Part shown: positions 18,297 to 29,287 of the stretch, one piece after another | Numbering within the stretch: the stretch's first letter is position 1 | Layout of the letters: every line of letters starts with the position of its first letter | Assembly (NCBI RefSeq): GCF_900009145.1 | Contig: NZ_LN889782.1 | Coordinates: 195,128-259,127 of the forward strand | Direction: 5' to 3' | Source: Planktothrix tepida PCC 9214 | GTDB lineage: Bacteria > Cyanobacteriota > Cyanobacteriia > Cyanobacteriales > Microcoleaceae | DNA: 64,000 nucleotides | Translations under genes and position numbers: made by a program | Notes under the pieces: generated by a model | The model's database searches: none | What the model saw: only the letters and a program-made list of their open reading frames with translations | Told to the model about the DNA's origin: nothing

Positions 18297-19130
18297 ATGA
18301 CAGTAACAGAAAAATTACAACAAATTCAAGCTTTATTTCAAGAGATGGAACAAGCATTAATTGCCTATTCAGGAGGGGTAGATAGTACCTTAGTGGCTAA
18401 AATTGCTTATGATGTCTTAGGCGATCGCGCCTTAGCTGTCACCGCCGTTTCTCCCTCCTTATTACCGGAAGATTTAGAAGAAGCTCGCCTTCAAGCTGCC
18501 GAAATTGGGATTCAACATCAGGAAATTGAAACCCAAGAAATGCAGAATCCAAATTACACCTCAAACCCAATTAATCGTTGCTATTTTTGTAAAAGTGAAC
18601 TGCACGATACCTTAAAACCTTTAGCTCAAAAATGGGGATATTCCTATATTGTCGATGGGGTAAATGCTGATGATTTAAAAGATTATCGTCCGGGAATTCA
18701 AGCCGCCAAAGAACGGGGGGTGAGATCGCCCTTAGCGGAAGTCGGTTTAACGAAACTGGAAGTTCGAGAAATTTCTAAATTCTTAGGGCTAATCACCTGG
18801 GATAAACCCGCCCAACCCTGCTTAAGTTCCCGCTTTCCCTATACAGAAGAAATTACTATTGCTAAATTACAACGGGTGGGAAAAGCCGAAATTTATTTAA
18901 GGAAATTAGGCTGGAAAAATTTGCGCGTTCGTTCAGAAGTTGATACCGCCCGCATCGAATTACCCCCCGAACAAATCCAAGAATTTGTATTGAAAACCAA
19001 CCTACCCCAACTTGTTCAAGCGTTTCAAAGCTTTGGGTTTGTTTATGTTACTTTAGATTTAGAGGGGTATCGAAGCGGAAAACTCAATCAAGTTCTACCT
19101 TCAGAATTATTAGTTCCGTCCTCAACCTAA
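18297..19130 (+). CDS. larE: ATP-dependent sulfur transferase LarE
   Basis: LarE adenylates the cofactor precursor pyridinium-3,5-biscarboxylic acid mononucleotide and inserts sulfur, a step toward the nickel-pincer cofactor of lactate racemase-type enzymes. The 277-residue protein has the PP-loop SGGVDS (25-30), RCYFCKSELHD with Cys95 and Cys98, and PCLSSRFPY with Cys175, the position of the sacrificial cysteine in Lactobacillus LarE. Having three cysteines (CxxC plus the PCLSSR cysteine) fits the subgroup thought to hold a 4Fe-4S cluster and donate sulfur catalytically. No larA, larB or larC is nearby. It starts at the ATG at 18297, 31 bp after fraE, and may be cotranscribed with it. Confidence 0.93.
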   Translation: MTVTEKLQQIQALFQEMEQALIAYSGGVDSTLVAKIAYDVLGDRALAVTAVSPSLLPEDLEEARLQAAEIGIQHQEIETQEMQNPNYTSNPINRCYFCKSELHDTLKPLAQKWGYSYIVDGVNADDLKDYRPGIQAAKERGVRSPLAEVGLTKLEVREISKFLGLITWDKPAQPCLSSRFPYTEEITIAKLQRVGKAEIYLRKLGWKNLRVRSEVDTARIELPPEQIQEFVLKTNLPQLVQAFQSFGFVYVTLDLEGYRSGKLNQVLPSELLVPSST

Positions 19131-19163
19131 AACATTGCTATTATTTACCCTCAAAAAAAATAT

Positions 19164-19184
19164 CCCCACCATTAATGGTAGGGG
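19164..19184. other. Short palindrome downstream of larE
   Basis: CCCCACCATT and AATGGTAGGGG form a 10-bp stem with a single bulged A and no true loop, about 35 bp after the larE stop. It could act as a weak terminator in either direction or as a cruciform; there is no T-run. Confidence 0.3.
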
Positions 19185-19327
19185 GCGAGGACAGTCAAAC
19201 GCTATTAAATTTTATTGTGCCAGCACTTTAGCAAACTGAGGCTTGGGATTGTGACGATTTTGAGAGTGTCCATCCCCCTATTCAGGTAGAACTATCTGCG
19301 ATCGCTTAAAATCAAGTTAAACTTTAA

Positions 19328-19768
19328 CTAAACCGAACCCTGAATTTCTCCTCATTACGTTTCTTGGGAGTCACCCCAAAGGGTTGGAATGTCAATGCAA
19401 CTGAAGCCAAGATTACCCGCCCCCCCCTAAAACCCCGACCCATTCCCCTCACCACCGAAACGAAAACCCTACGTTTGGACTTAGCCAAAACCGCTCTAAT
19501 TATTATTGATATGCAGAATGATTTCTGTTATTCCGATGGTTGGTTGGGTTATATTGGCGTGGATATCACCCCGGCTAGACAACCTATTGTCCCTTTAAAT
19601 ACCTTAATTCCGGTGTTACGTTCGGTACAGGTTCCTATCATTGGGTTGAACTGGGAAAACCGTCCTAACTTACTCAATATTAGTACAGGTTTGCATCACG
19701 TTTACAACTCTACTGGAGAAGAGACCGGAACCCATATTATTAAAAATACAGGTTCTACTTGCTTATAA
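19328..19768 (+). pseudogene. 5' remnant of an isochorismatase-family cysteine hydrolase
   Basis: The reading frame has the N-terminal half of a cyanobacterial cysteine hydrolase: LRFLGVTPKGWNVNATEAKI, LDLAKTALIIIDMQNDFC (catalytic Asp), GVDITPARQPIVPLNTLIP and GLHHVYNSTGEE. It then changes to THIIKNTGSTCL and stops. Full members have about 240 residues; the catalytic Lys and Cys and the whole C-terminal half are missing. The frame is open back to 19328 but contains no ATG where homologs should start, only a TTG at 19364 inside conserved sequence. Loss of both ends points to a pseudogene. Expression as a 134-residue peptide from the TTG cannot be excluded. Confidence 0.7.
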
Positions 19769-19857
19769 GCTTTATGTATTATGGTAAAGTAAATTATATT
19801 TAAGGGTTTATTATGGAATAATTCCTATAAATTGGTTAGGTTTGGGAGATTGAGGAC

Positions 19858-21405
19858 ATGATAGATACGATTGATAAAAACTCCAGTACCCAAAAATATA
19901 GATTGAATCAATTTAAGCTCAGAGGTCAAATGCTGTTGGGTTATGCTGTTCCCGTATTTGTGTTTGCGGGTTCTACCTATGTTGTTTATACAAATGCGAA
20001 TAAAGTATTTGAGGCATTTAACCAGGTTGAAAACGTCCAAAAAACGATTATTGAAGTGGATAGAATGGCATTAGCGGGCAGCAATATGGTTGCTAATAAT
20101 CGAGCTTTTCTTATCGTTGAAAACGAACAATTTTTACAACTCTATCAAAAAAATTGGCAGACGTTTCAACAAGCGAGCGAAAATTTGAATCAAATGATTA
20201 ACCTTGCTGATCAAAAGCAACGATTTGATCAAATGCAAGAAATTGGGAGACAGTTTAATCAATATCAACAACAGATGGAAGCTTTAATTAAACAGGGGAA
20301 AAGAAAAGAAGCTATTATTGTTTTTAATACAGGTATAGGTCAAAAGTTACTTTCAAATTTTTTGAAGCTTAATTATGAATTTAATGATGCCGAAACTAAA
20401 AGACTAGCTCAAGAAAATAATCAAGCTAGAAATATCCTTCAAAATGCAGTTAATTTATTAATTATAGGTTCAATATTTTCTGCTTTTACTGCTTTAATTA
20501 TTGCTTGGTTAATTTCTTCTTTAGTCAGTCGTAAAATAGGGCAAGCGATTAACGCGATTGATAAATCATCCTTAGAAATTAATATTGCTGTTGAACAACA
20601 GGAAAAAATTACCAGGAGTCAAGCCGTTTCTGTTAATCAGACCACCCGGACAATGGATGAATTAGGATTATCAGCTAAACAAGCAAGTGACCAAGCAGAA
20701 ACTTCAACTCTAGGGGCTAAACAAGTTTTAAACTTAGCAGAAAATGGCAATGAATTAGTCGAACAGACTTTAGCTGAAATGAGCCAAACGAAGGATAAAG
20801 TCAGAGCCATTGCTGAACAAATATTACGTCTGAGTGAACAAACGAATCAAATCGGAAGTATTTCTCAAGTCGTCGGGGATTTAGCCAATCAAACCAATAT
20901 GTTAGCCCTCAATGCTGCGGTAGAAGCTGTTCGAGCCGGAGAATATGGAAAAGGGTTTTCTGTCGTCGCCTCTGAAATTCGTAAGTTAGCAGATGAAAGT
21001 CAAAAATCTGCTCACCAAATCAATGCTTTAGTAGCTGAAATTAAACAAACTAATAGTTTAACCAGTCGGGTGACAGATGCGGGAATTAAAAGTGTAGAAA
21101 TGACCGTTGATTTAGCTCAAAAAACGGCTAATTCTTTTAGTAATATGTCAGGAGAAATCAATACTATTGTTCAGGGTTCTCAGCAAATTTCACTCAACGC
21201 AAAACAACAAGCTATGGCTATTCAACAAGTTGTAGAAGCCATGAATAACCTTAATAATAATGCCCAGAGTAGCAGTAATGGCATGACTCAAATTAAGTTA
21301 GGCATTCAAAAGCTCAATGATGCAGCATTTGATTTAAAAGATATTGTCCAGGAAACATCAGAAGCCGCTAAAAAGGAACGAAAAATGAGAAGCTATATCA
21401 ATTAA
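19858..21405 (+). CDS. Methyl-accepting chemotaxis protein
   Basis: A 515-residue transmembrane chemoreceptor. TM1 is at about 25-45, an all-helical periplasmic CHASE3/four-helix-bundle type sensor spans about 46-198, and TM2 is at about 199-221. There is no clear HAMP; the chain passes straight into the long cytoplasmic coiled coil. The signalling tip [20 protein letters not shown] followed by [15 protein letters not shown] (about 347-381) is the conserved MCP hairpin that binds CheA and CheW. No che genes are adjacent. In filamentous cyanobacteria such receptors may steer gliding or phototaxis; which signal this one reads is unknown. The ATG at 19858 follows a GAGG ribosome site. Confidence 0.94.
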   Translation: MIDTIDKNSSTQKYRLNQFKLRGQMLLGYAVPVFVFAGSTYVVYTNANKVFEAFNQVENVQKTIIEVDRMALAGSNMVANNRAFLIVENEQFLQLYQKNWQTFQQASENLNQMINLADQKQRFDQMQEIGRQFNQYQQQMEALIKQGKRKEAIIVFNTGIGQKLLSNFLKLNYEFNDAETKRLAQENNQARNILQNAVNLLIIGSIFSAFTALIIAWLISSLVSRKIGQAINAIDKSSLEINIAVEQQEKITRSQAVSVNQTTRTMDELGLSAKQASDQAETSTLGAKQVLNLAENGNELVEQTLAEMSQTKDKVRAIAEQILRLSEQTNQIGSISQVVGDLANQTNMLALNAAVEAVRAGEYGKGFSVVASEIRKLADESQKSAHQINALVAEIKQTNSLTSRVTDAGIKSVEMTVDLAQKTANSFSNMSGEINTIVQGSQQISLNAKQQAMAIQQVVEAMNNLNNNAQSSSNGMTQIKLGIQKLNDAAFDLKDIVQETSEAAKKERKMRSYIN

Positions 21406-21443
21406 ATTTTCTAATTTTTGGTTCTCTATTCTCTATTTTACCT

Positions 21444-23102
21444 ATGAATATACTTCAAGAAACAGCCTCTCTCATCACCCGTGATAACATTCGACTCGAT
21501 GCAGATATTTACCGACCCCAAACCGAAGAAAAATTACCCGTTTTATTAATGCGACAACCCTACGGAAAAGCGATCGCATCGACCGTTGTTTATGCCCATC
21601 CTAAATGGTATGCTCAACAAGGGTATATTGTGGTGATTCAAGATGTTAGAGGGCGGGGAACTTCAGAAGGAGAATTTAAACTTTTTACCCATGAAATAGA
21701 AGATGGATTTGATACCGTTAATTGGGTTGCTCATCTTCCCTATAGTAATGGTCAGGTGGGAATGTATGGCTTTTCCTATCAAGGAATGACCCAAATTTAT
21801 GCCGCTTCAACTCGTCCCCAAGCTTTAAAAACCGTATGTCCGGCGATGATGAGTCATGATTTATATGCAGATTGGGCCTATGAAGGGGGTGCTTTTTGTT
21901 TATATGCTAACTTAGGATGGGCGATACAAATTTCAGCCGAAACAGCCCGATTAAAAGGGAACGAAACCGCTTATAATATACTTTATCAAGCGTCTCGAAA
22001 TTTACTATTTTTTGATGCCATTCCTAGCAGTCCAGAGGTGTTAAAAATTCATGATCCAGATTCATTTTATCACGATTGGTTAGCTCATGATCAACCCGAT
22101 GAATATTGGCAAAACCTATCTCCAAAATTAGAGAATTTAGATTTACCCATGCTGCATATTGGGGGTTGGTTTGATACCTATTTAAGAGGAACCATTCATT
22201 TCTATCAAGCAATGGTAAATCGCAGTCAACACCCCCAACACTTAATTATCGGCCCTTGGGCTCATCTTCCCTGGGGGCGAAAAGTCGGGGGACTCAATTA
22301 TGGCTTAACAGCATCAACCTTTATTGATACGCTACAAATTCAATGGTTTGATACCTTTTTAAAAGGCAAAGAAAATCCTATTTTTAATCAAAATCGGGTT
22401 TGTTTATTTGAAATGGGGAGTCAAGACTGGCGAGAATTCAAACATTTGCCGTCCTCTTCTTCCCTGGTATATTATTTATCAACAAATGGACTCGCTAATT
22501 TACGAGAAGATGCTGGAATATTAACTCCTAATTGTCCTAAAAACCCTCAAGAAGATGTCTTTGTTCATGACCCTTGGCGTCCGGTTCCAGCACTCGGAGG
22601 TCATGTTATGTATCCAACGGGTTCCTTTGACCGTTCTAATTTAGATTGTCGCAGCGATATTGTGACTTATACCTCTGAACCGTTGAGCCAAGATTTACAT
22701 TTAACGGGAGATTTAACAGCAGAAATTTATTGTAGTGCAGATAAACCCAGTTTTGATTTATGTGCAGTTTTATCGGAAGTTAAACTGGATGGCAGCGTTT
22801 ATAATTTTAGTCAAGGTTATCAACGAATTAACCTCGATAACTCTACCGAAAATTCTGTATTAAACCGAGAACAAAATATTAATTTATATCAAATAAAACT
22901 GCAACCTACTTGTATTAAAATTCCGCAAGGTCATTGTTTACGTTTAAGTGTCAGTGCGGCTTGTTTTCCAGCTTATCCAGTTAACCCAGGAACAGGAAAA
23001 CCGGTTAATCAAACTCGTCTAATCGATTATCAAATCATCACATTAACAATTTACTCTGGAGATAGTTTCCCTTCAAATATTAGAGTATCAACTTCTGCCT
23101 AG
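21444..23102 (+). CDS. CocE/NonD family alpha/beta hydrolase (X-Pro dipeptidyl-peptidase S15 type)
   Basis: The 552-residue protein has the CocE/NonD layout: an alpha/beta hydrolase core (about 1-300) and a C-terminal jelly roll (about 330-550). The nucleophile is Ser111 in GMYGFSYQGM, the acid probably Asp244 in GGWFDTYLRG, and the base His274 in GPWAHLPWG. QDVRGRGTSEGEF and YAHPKWYAQQGY match the family. Members cleave acyl esters, cephalosporin esters or N-terminal X-Pro dipeptides; the substrate cannot be told from sequence. No signal peptide is evident, so it is probably cytoplasmic. It follows the chemoreceptor by 38 bp but is likely functionally unrelated. Confidence 0.93.
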   Translation: MNILQETASLITRDNIRLDADIYRPQTEEKLPVLLMRQPYGKAIASTVVYAHPKWYAQQGYIVVIQDVRGRGTSEGEFKLFTHEIEDGFDTVNWVAHLPYSNGQVGMYGFSYQGMTQIYAASTRPQALKTVCPAMMSHDLYADWAYEGGAFCLYANLGWAIQISAETARLKGNETAYNILYQASRNLLFFDAIPSSPEVLKIHDPDSFYHDWLAHDQPDEYWQNLSPKLENLDLPMLHIGGWFDTYLRGTIHFYQAMVNRSQHPQHLIIGPWAHLPWGRKVGGLNYGLTASTFIDTLQIQWFDTFLKGKENPIFNQNRVCLFEMGSQDWREFKHLPSSSSLVYYLSTNGLANLREDAGILTPNCPKNPQEDVFVHDPWRPVPALGGHVMYPTGSFDRSNLDCRSDIVTYTSEPLSQDLHLTGDLTAEIYCSADKPSFDLCAVLSEVKLDGSVYNFSQGYQRINLDNSTENSVLNREQNINLYQIKLQPTCIKIPQGHCLRLSVSAACFPAYPVNPGTGKPVNQTRLIDYQIITLTIYSGDSFPSNIRVSTSA

Positions 23103-23219
23103 GGGAAGGAACGAAATCAAAGCCCCTCGTCAAGTAGGAGAGGGGTTTGGGGAGAGGTCACTTTTGCAGAAGATGCTGTAAGCAGTGGTTCATACAGTGT
23201 TAAAGGGACTCTCTACAGT

Positions 23220-26200
23220 TTAAGAACTTAATACAAAATCACTTTGATTAATATTAGAAATTCCGGTTAATATGGCTAGCGTTTTACCTTGATTTTGAAT
23301 CTGTAAAGCTCCATTATTAATCGTGAAATTCAATTGTTCAAAGGTTAATCCAGCCGTGAGAACTAAAACATCTTGACCTTGTGTAAAATCAGTAATCAGT
23401 TGTTGACCCTGAACCTCAATTAAAAACAGATCTTTTCCTTGACCTCCCGTTAAGGTATTATTGCCATTTCCTCCCCATAAAATATCATCTCCATTCTCGC
23501 CAAAAATCCGATCATTTCCTTCCCCACCGATTAATGTATCTCCATCCAAACCACCATGCAGGGTATCATTTCCCCCCTCTCCATGAATAATATCCTGTCC
23601 TTCATTTCCACTCAGAAGATCATCCCCATTTCCGCCACACAATTCATCATTATCTTCGCCATTAGTAACGGTGGTTTTCGTTGTAGTCCCCCCATAAAGG
23701 GTGTCGTTTCCCTCTCCCCCACACAGCGTATCTTTCCCTAAATCTCCATAAAGCTCATCTGCATCCTCATCCCCAAAAACTTGATCATCTCCTTTCCCAG
23801 CATTGAGTTTATCGCTTCCCAAACCGCCACTGAGGGTGTCATTATTTCCATTTCCAAACATGATATCAACTCCCTCTCCTCCGAATAGTAAATCTTGTCC
23901 GGGGGGGTTCTCAAATTTAGGTTCGTTAGTATCACCAATGACGGTATCATCTCCTAAGTCTCCCAACAGGGTATCATTTCCTAAATCTCCATAAATTAGA
24001 TCGTTATTTTTCCCCGCAAAAATAGCATCGTCATCTTTACCGCCATAGAGTTTATCTGCACCTTCACTGGCGTTAACATAGTCTAATCCTTGATTTCCAA
24101 ATAGTACATCTGTTTCATTCGGTTTCCCGGTGCTACTCTTAATTCCTTGACCACCATAAACATTATCATCCCCATTTTTTCCATAGACTTCATCACTTCC
24201 GACCCCCCCAAATAAAACATTTTTTTTGTCATCTCCTTGTAATTGATCATTGTTATCACTGCCATTAATAGTATCTTCCCCAGCATTGGGAATAATATTA
24301 TTAATCGTTGGAGGAGTTAAGCTATCACAACCACAGTCAGGATTGAGATTTAAGTTAATATTAGGAATGGGTTCGGGTGTTGGTGTTGGTTGTGGTGTTG
24401 GTTGTGGTGTTGGTTGTGGGCTGGGTTCTGGGGTCGGTTCTGGTGTTGGGGAGGGAGAGGAATTCGGATTATTAATGAGTTGGGAAACAACCTGCTGAAC
24501 CCCGAAGGATGTTGCATTATTGAGACTGGATAAATCTATAATAATGCTTTCATTTTCTTCGCGTAAATCATCATTAATGGTGGTTAAGGTTATGCTTCCA
24601 CTGGTTGACCCCGCCGGAATTACAATCACATCCGATGAGGCGGTATAATCAACATCTTTTTTGGCAGTTCCCAGAAATCCTAAATGAATACTAACATCCT
24701 GATTTGTAACTGAAGATAAGACTGCTGATACCGTTAAAGTTTCGTTTTCTGTCAAAGACTGTGGACTAATACCGAGATTAACAAAAGGTAAAATAGTATT
24801 AGGTTGAACAATATCTAAAACAGCCGTAGATTGAGAACCTAATGCTATACCATTACTAGGATTTGCTAAGGCTAAATTAACGGTTTCTGTGAGTTCAATA
24901 CTATCATCTAAATTAATGGGAATTTTGATATTGGCGGTGGTTTGATTGGCAGCAAAATTAACAGAAATTGGAGTATTATTATAGTCAATTCCTGTCGTTA
25001 GGGTTGTCCCTCCGGTGGCAGTTCCATCACTTAAAATCACATCAACGCTGGCGGGTTGGGTTGCATCTCCACTGCGGTTAATCGTAATTTCTGAACTGAT
25101 TAAACTTCCATCTTCATTAATTTGATAGGTGGGTTGAGAGAAACTAACAGATGATGTTGTATCAGTGGGTAAAACGGTTCCTAATGCACCACTTTTGAGA
25201 AAAACAGCCGAATCTAATGAGCCATCAGAGACATCTTGAATCTGAATTTTTAAGGTATTTTTGCTATTGGGAATAACATCCCCGGAAAAGGTTAAAACCT
25301 TTGTATAACCATCTAATTTAGTTAGGGTATTAGGGCTACTAGGATTATTGATATAATCAGGATGAAAACTGCTAGAATCCTCTCCATTGGGAACTAAATT
25401 ATTAATCGTAACTGTTTGACCATCACTCAGTTTCGCGAGATTATTTCCGTTTAATAACAGTTCAAAGGAATCATTAAAAATGTCTCCTCCATATTCTACA
25501 AATTCTTCAGAACCAAAGACATATTGAAAGAATAATTGTTTGGCTGTGTCATTCGCATCAAAGGTAATAGTTAAGGTGACTGCATCTCCCGCTACACCCA
25601 AGTCTCCCAAATCGGTACTTAAATCGCTGCCCAAACTAGAGGTGGTATTAACACCCGGAATTTCTACCGTATTTCCGGTACTTAAAATAATTCCCGACGT
25701 TAAACCAAAAGGATCATCTTGAAACAAACCAATGGCATTGGGATCTCCTGTAATTTCTAAGAAAAAATTACTTAATCCGCTTGTATTTCCCAGGAGAGTA
25801 TTGAGTAAATCCTGGGAATTATTATTGGTAGTAACTGAAAATGCTAATTGGTGATCATAGGTGCTTAAAATTTGAGGTTTAAAGGCAAGTTCAGCCTTAA
25901 TGATTCCAGTTTTAACGGTAAAATCCCAATAGCCTTGACCCAGTTTTTCCGTTGTCGCAGCAATGTGAGTTTGGGTAATTTGACTGAAAGCTTTAACAAA
26001 GGCTTTTCCTTGCCAACCTTCGGCTACTTCACAAGCGTAAATGAGTAAGTTGGCTTGGGGATTTAAGGCCTTTGACCACTGTTGCAACGATTGAATATAA
26101 TTCGATAAATTCGATAAATTTAAACTACTATTTCCGAGATAAAGTTCTCCCGGACTGCCATGACAAACTAAATGAATGGCTTCTAAATTTTTAAACTGGC

Positions 26201-26567
26201 TCAAATGTTCAGTAATTTGAAGAATGCCATCCATTTCATCCTTCAACAACACTGGGTAAATTCCCGGTTTTATTCCTAATAGTAAATGTTGATAATCCGT
26301 AACGCCCGAATCAATGAATAAAATTTCAGTAACGACTTCAGAACTTGGGGAAAAGTCCGAGGAATTACGGGTAGTGATGAAATCTAACCCAAAATGAAGC
26401 AAGGAAGTAAAAACAGTCATGGTAGATCGGATTATATGATGAAAGCGATTCAAGGGGTGAATCAAATCTGGCTTAATCCTATTAAGTTCCCTGGGGTTAG
26501 TAATGCGGTAGAATAACTTAGTATAGCGTTTTTTTCCCCAATGTAAACGCTTTCTTAACGCTTTCAT
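23220..26567 (-). CDS. Secreted DUF4347 - choice-of-anchor L - Calx-beta - RTX calcium-binding protein
   Basis: From the ATG at 26567 the protein has 1115 residues. Domains in order: a basic N-terminus; DUF4347 (about 80-240), with LVCHGSPGELYLG and LLIYACEVAEGWQG; a choice-of-anchor L domain (about 245-470), containing QYVFGSEEFVEYGG; two Calx-beta domains (about 480-590 and 595-705); a Pro/Thr/Glu repeat linker (about 715-745); a block of RTX nonapeptides GGxGxDxxx (about 765-1020) that bind calcium outside the cell; and a C-terminal cap with LITDFTQGQDVLVL typical of type I secretion substrates. No TolC/HlyB/HlyD genes are adjacent. A role in the cell surface, sheath or motility is likely but unproven. 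Confidence 0.93.
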   Translation of the reverse strand: MKALRKRLHWGKKRYTKLFYRITNPRELNRIKPDLIHPLNRFHHIIRSTMTVFTSLLHFGLDFITTRNSSDFSPSSEVVTEILFIDSGVTDYQHLLLGIKPGIYPVLLKDEMDGILQITEHLSQFKNLEAIHLVCHGSPGELYLGNSSLNLSNLSNYIQSLQQWSKALNPQANLLIYACEVAEGWQGKAFVKAFSQITQTHIAATTEKLGQGYWDFTVKTGIIKAELAFKPQILSTYDHQLAFSVTTNNNSQDLLNTLLGNTSGLSNFFLEITGDPNAIGLFQDDPFGLTSGIILSTGNTVEIPGVNTTSSLGSDLSTDLGDLGVAGDAVTLTITFDANDTAKQLFFQYVFGSEEFVEYGGDIFNDSFELLLNGNNLAKLSDGQTVTINNLVPNGEDSSSFHPDYINNPSSPNTLTKLDGYTKVLTFSGDVIPNSKNTLKIQIQDVSDGSLDSAVFLKSGALGTVLPTDTTSSVSFSQPTYQINEDGSLISSEITINRSGDATQPASVDVILSDGTATGGTTLTTGIDYNNTPISVNFAANQTTANIKIPINLDDSIELTETVNLALANPSNGIALGSQSTAVLDIVQPNTILPFVNLGISPQSLTENETLTVSAVLSSVTNQDVSIHLGFLGTAKKDVDYTASSDVIVIPAGSTSGSITLTTINDDLREENESIIIDLSSLNNATSFGVQQVVSQLINNPNSSPSPTPEPTPEPSPQPTPQPTPQPTPTPEPIPNINLNLNPDCGCDSLTPPTINNIIPNAGEDTINGSDNNDQLQGDDKKNVLFGGVGSDEVYGKNGDDNVYGGQGIKSSTGKPNETDVLFGNQGLDYVNASEGADKLYGGKDDDAIFAGKNNDLIYGDLGNDTLLGDLGDDTVIGDTNEPKFENPPGQDLLFGGEGVDIMFGNGNNDTLSGGLGSDKLNAGKGDDQVFGDEDADELYGDLGKDTLCGGEGNDTLYGGTTTKTTVTNGEDNDELCGGNGDDLLSGNEGQDIIHGEGGNDTLHGGLDGDTLIGGEGNDRIFGENGDDILWGGNGNNTLTGGQGKDLFLIEVQGQQLITDFTQGQDVLVLTAGLTFEQLNFTINNGALQIQNQGKTLAILTGISNINQSDFVLSS
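24364..24452 (-). repeat. In-frame Pro-Thr/Glu/Gln coding repeat
   Basis: Tandem 12-bp units within the RTX gene encode P-T-P-E/Q-type tetrapeptides (PTPEPTPEPSPQPTPQPTPQ), a flexible linker between the Calx-beta and RTX parts. Such repeats can vary in copy number by slippage. Confidence 0.75.
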
Positions 26568-26734
26568 CAAGGGTGTTCATCTCGTTCAACGATTCATGCC
26601 TCTGTCTTTTCTTCAATTTTCTTTAAAAATCTATACAATAATTGAGTTGGAGTTGATATTAACTAAAGGGATGGGAACCTACGGAATTGTGAGTTAATCT
26701 CAATTTCTGGAAGCGCTTATGGCACAATTGATAG

Positions 26735-28486
<1,752 letters not shown>

Positions 28487-28685
28487 AATTATCAATGTAG
28501 TTGTGAAAAAAGACTAGGGGCATCCATTTCTAATCTGAAGGAAAATTTTGCACTCACCCGATCATCCTGATTTTATAACCGGGGAAAAGGGGTGAGTGAT
28601 GATTTTCCTAGAAGTCTGTTATCGAATTTATTGAGTAGGAAACGAGTTGAGTCCCGGCAAGGATTCACAAGTCTGAGGAGGTCTT

Positions 28686-29105
28686 GTGGCTTACTGGATC
28701 AAAATGAATTATGAGCGAGAAACATATCTAATTGATCTGGATAGTATTAGTGCGTTTGCATCTGGATTTAACAAACGAATTACATTTTGGTTGCCAGATA
28801 ATGGCAAACCTATTATTATTAACAATAACAATAATCCTAAAACCTATGAAGATATTTTAGCTTATATTCAAAGGATTACTATTCATCCCATCGGTAACTA
28901 TTGGGTTAAAATTGTTTATGATCGGCATGAATATATTATTGATTTGAATCGTCTGAGTACCTTTGTATTTGATTCCAGTCAACGCATTATGTTTTGGCTT
29001 CCTGATGGCAAAGAATCTATTATTATTAATCCTCAAACTAATTCCGAAGCTTATTCTAAAGTCCTAGATTTTATTAATCAAAAAACGGGATATTCTGTGC
29101 CGTAG
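28686..29105 (+). CDS. Small hypothetical protein with two tandem copies of one domain
   Basis: This 139-residue protein starts at a GTG (28686) placed 5 bp after GAGGAGG, a ribosome site strong enough to decide the start. It contains two copies of a roughly 65-residue domain: YWIKMNYERETYLIDLDSIS ... ITFWLPDNGKPIIIN, then YWVKIVYDRHEYIIDLNRLS ... IMFWLPDGKESIIIN. Each looks like a small beta-sheet domain followed by a helix. I recognise no family and no catalytic motif. It may bind a small ligand or partner as an intramolecular dimer. The gene stands alone and ends next to a polypurine tandem repeat. Confidence 0.8.
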   Translation: MAYWIKMNYERETYLIDLDSISAFASGFNKRITFWLPDNGKPIIINNNNNPKTYEDILAYIQRITIHPIGNYWVKIVYDRHEYIIDLNRLSTFVFDSSQRIMFWLPDGKESIIINPQTNSEAYSKVLDFINQKTGYSVP

Positions 29106-29110
29106 AGGAG

Positions 29111-29151
29111 GGAGAAGGGGAGAAGGGGAGAAGGGGAGAAGGGGAGAAGGG
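29111..29151 (+). repeat. GGGGAGAA octamer tandem repeat
   Basis: Five near-perfect copies of GGGGAGAA lie directly after the 139-residue gene. It is a slippage-prone purine tract that leads into copy B of the dispersed repeat. Confidence 0.85.
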
Positions 29152-29200
29152 AATGAGTTTCATGATTTAGGCTGTCCTAACTGTAATGGGTAGTGCTATA
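29140..29200 (+). repeat. Dispersed intergenic repeat, copy B (3' part)
   Basis: The sequence GAAGGGAATGAGTTT, TTTAGGCTGTCCTAA and TAATGGGTAGTGCTATA aligns with copies A (15846-15908) and C (58887-58979). The 3' end GTAGTGCTATA is the same as in copy C; the 5' end is replaced by the octamer repeat. Confidence 0.5.
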
Positions 29201-29287
29201 TTTTCTATTCCCTATTTCATGTTCCCTGCTATAAAATAAACCCAGGCGGAACTTAACGTTAAATATCGTCAATCATTATCTAGGAAT

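Noticed and set aside
24250-24498. Gly/Val-rich plus-strand frame (GVGCGVGCG) opposite the RTX gene
   Set aside because: It is the antisense reading of the Pro-Thr linker repeat and has no independent support.
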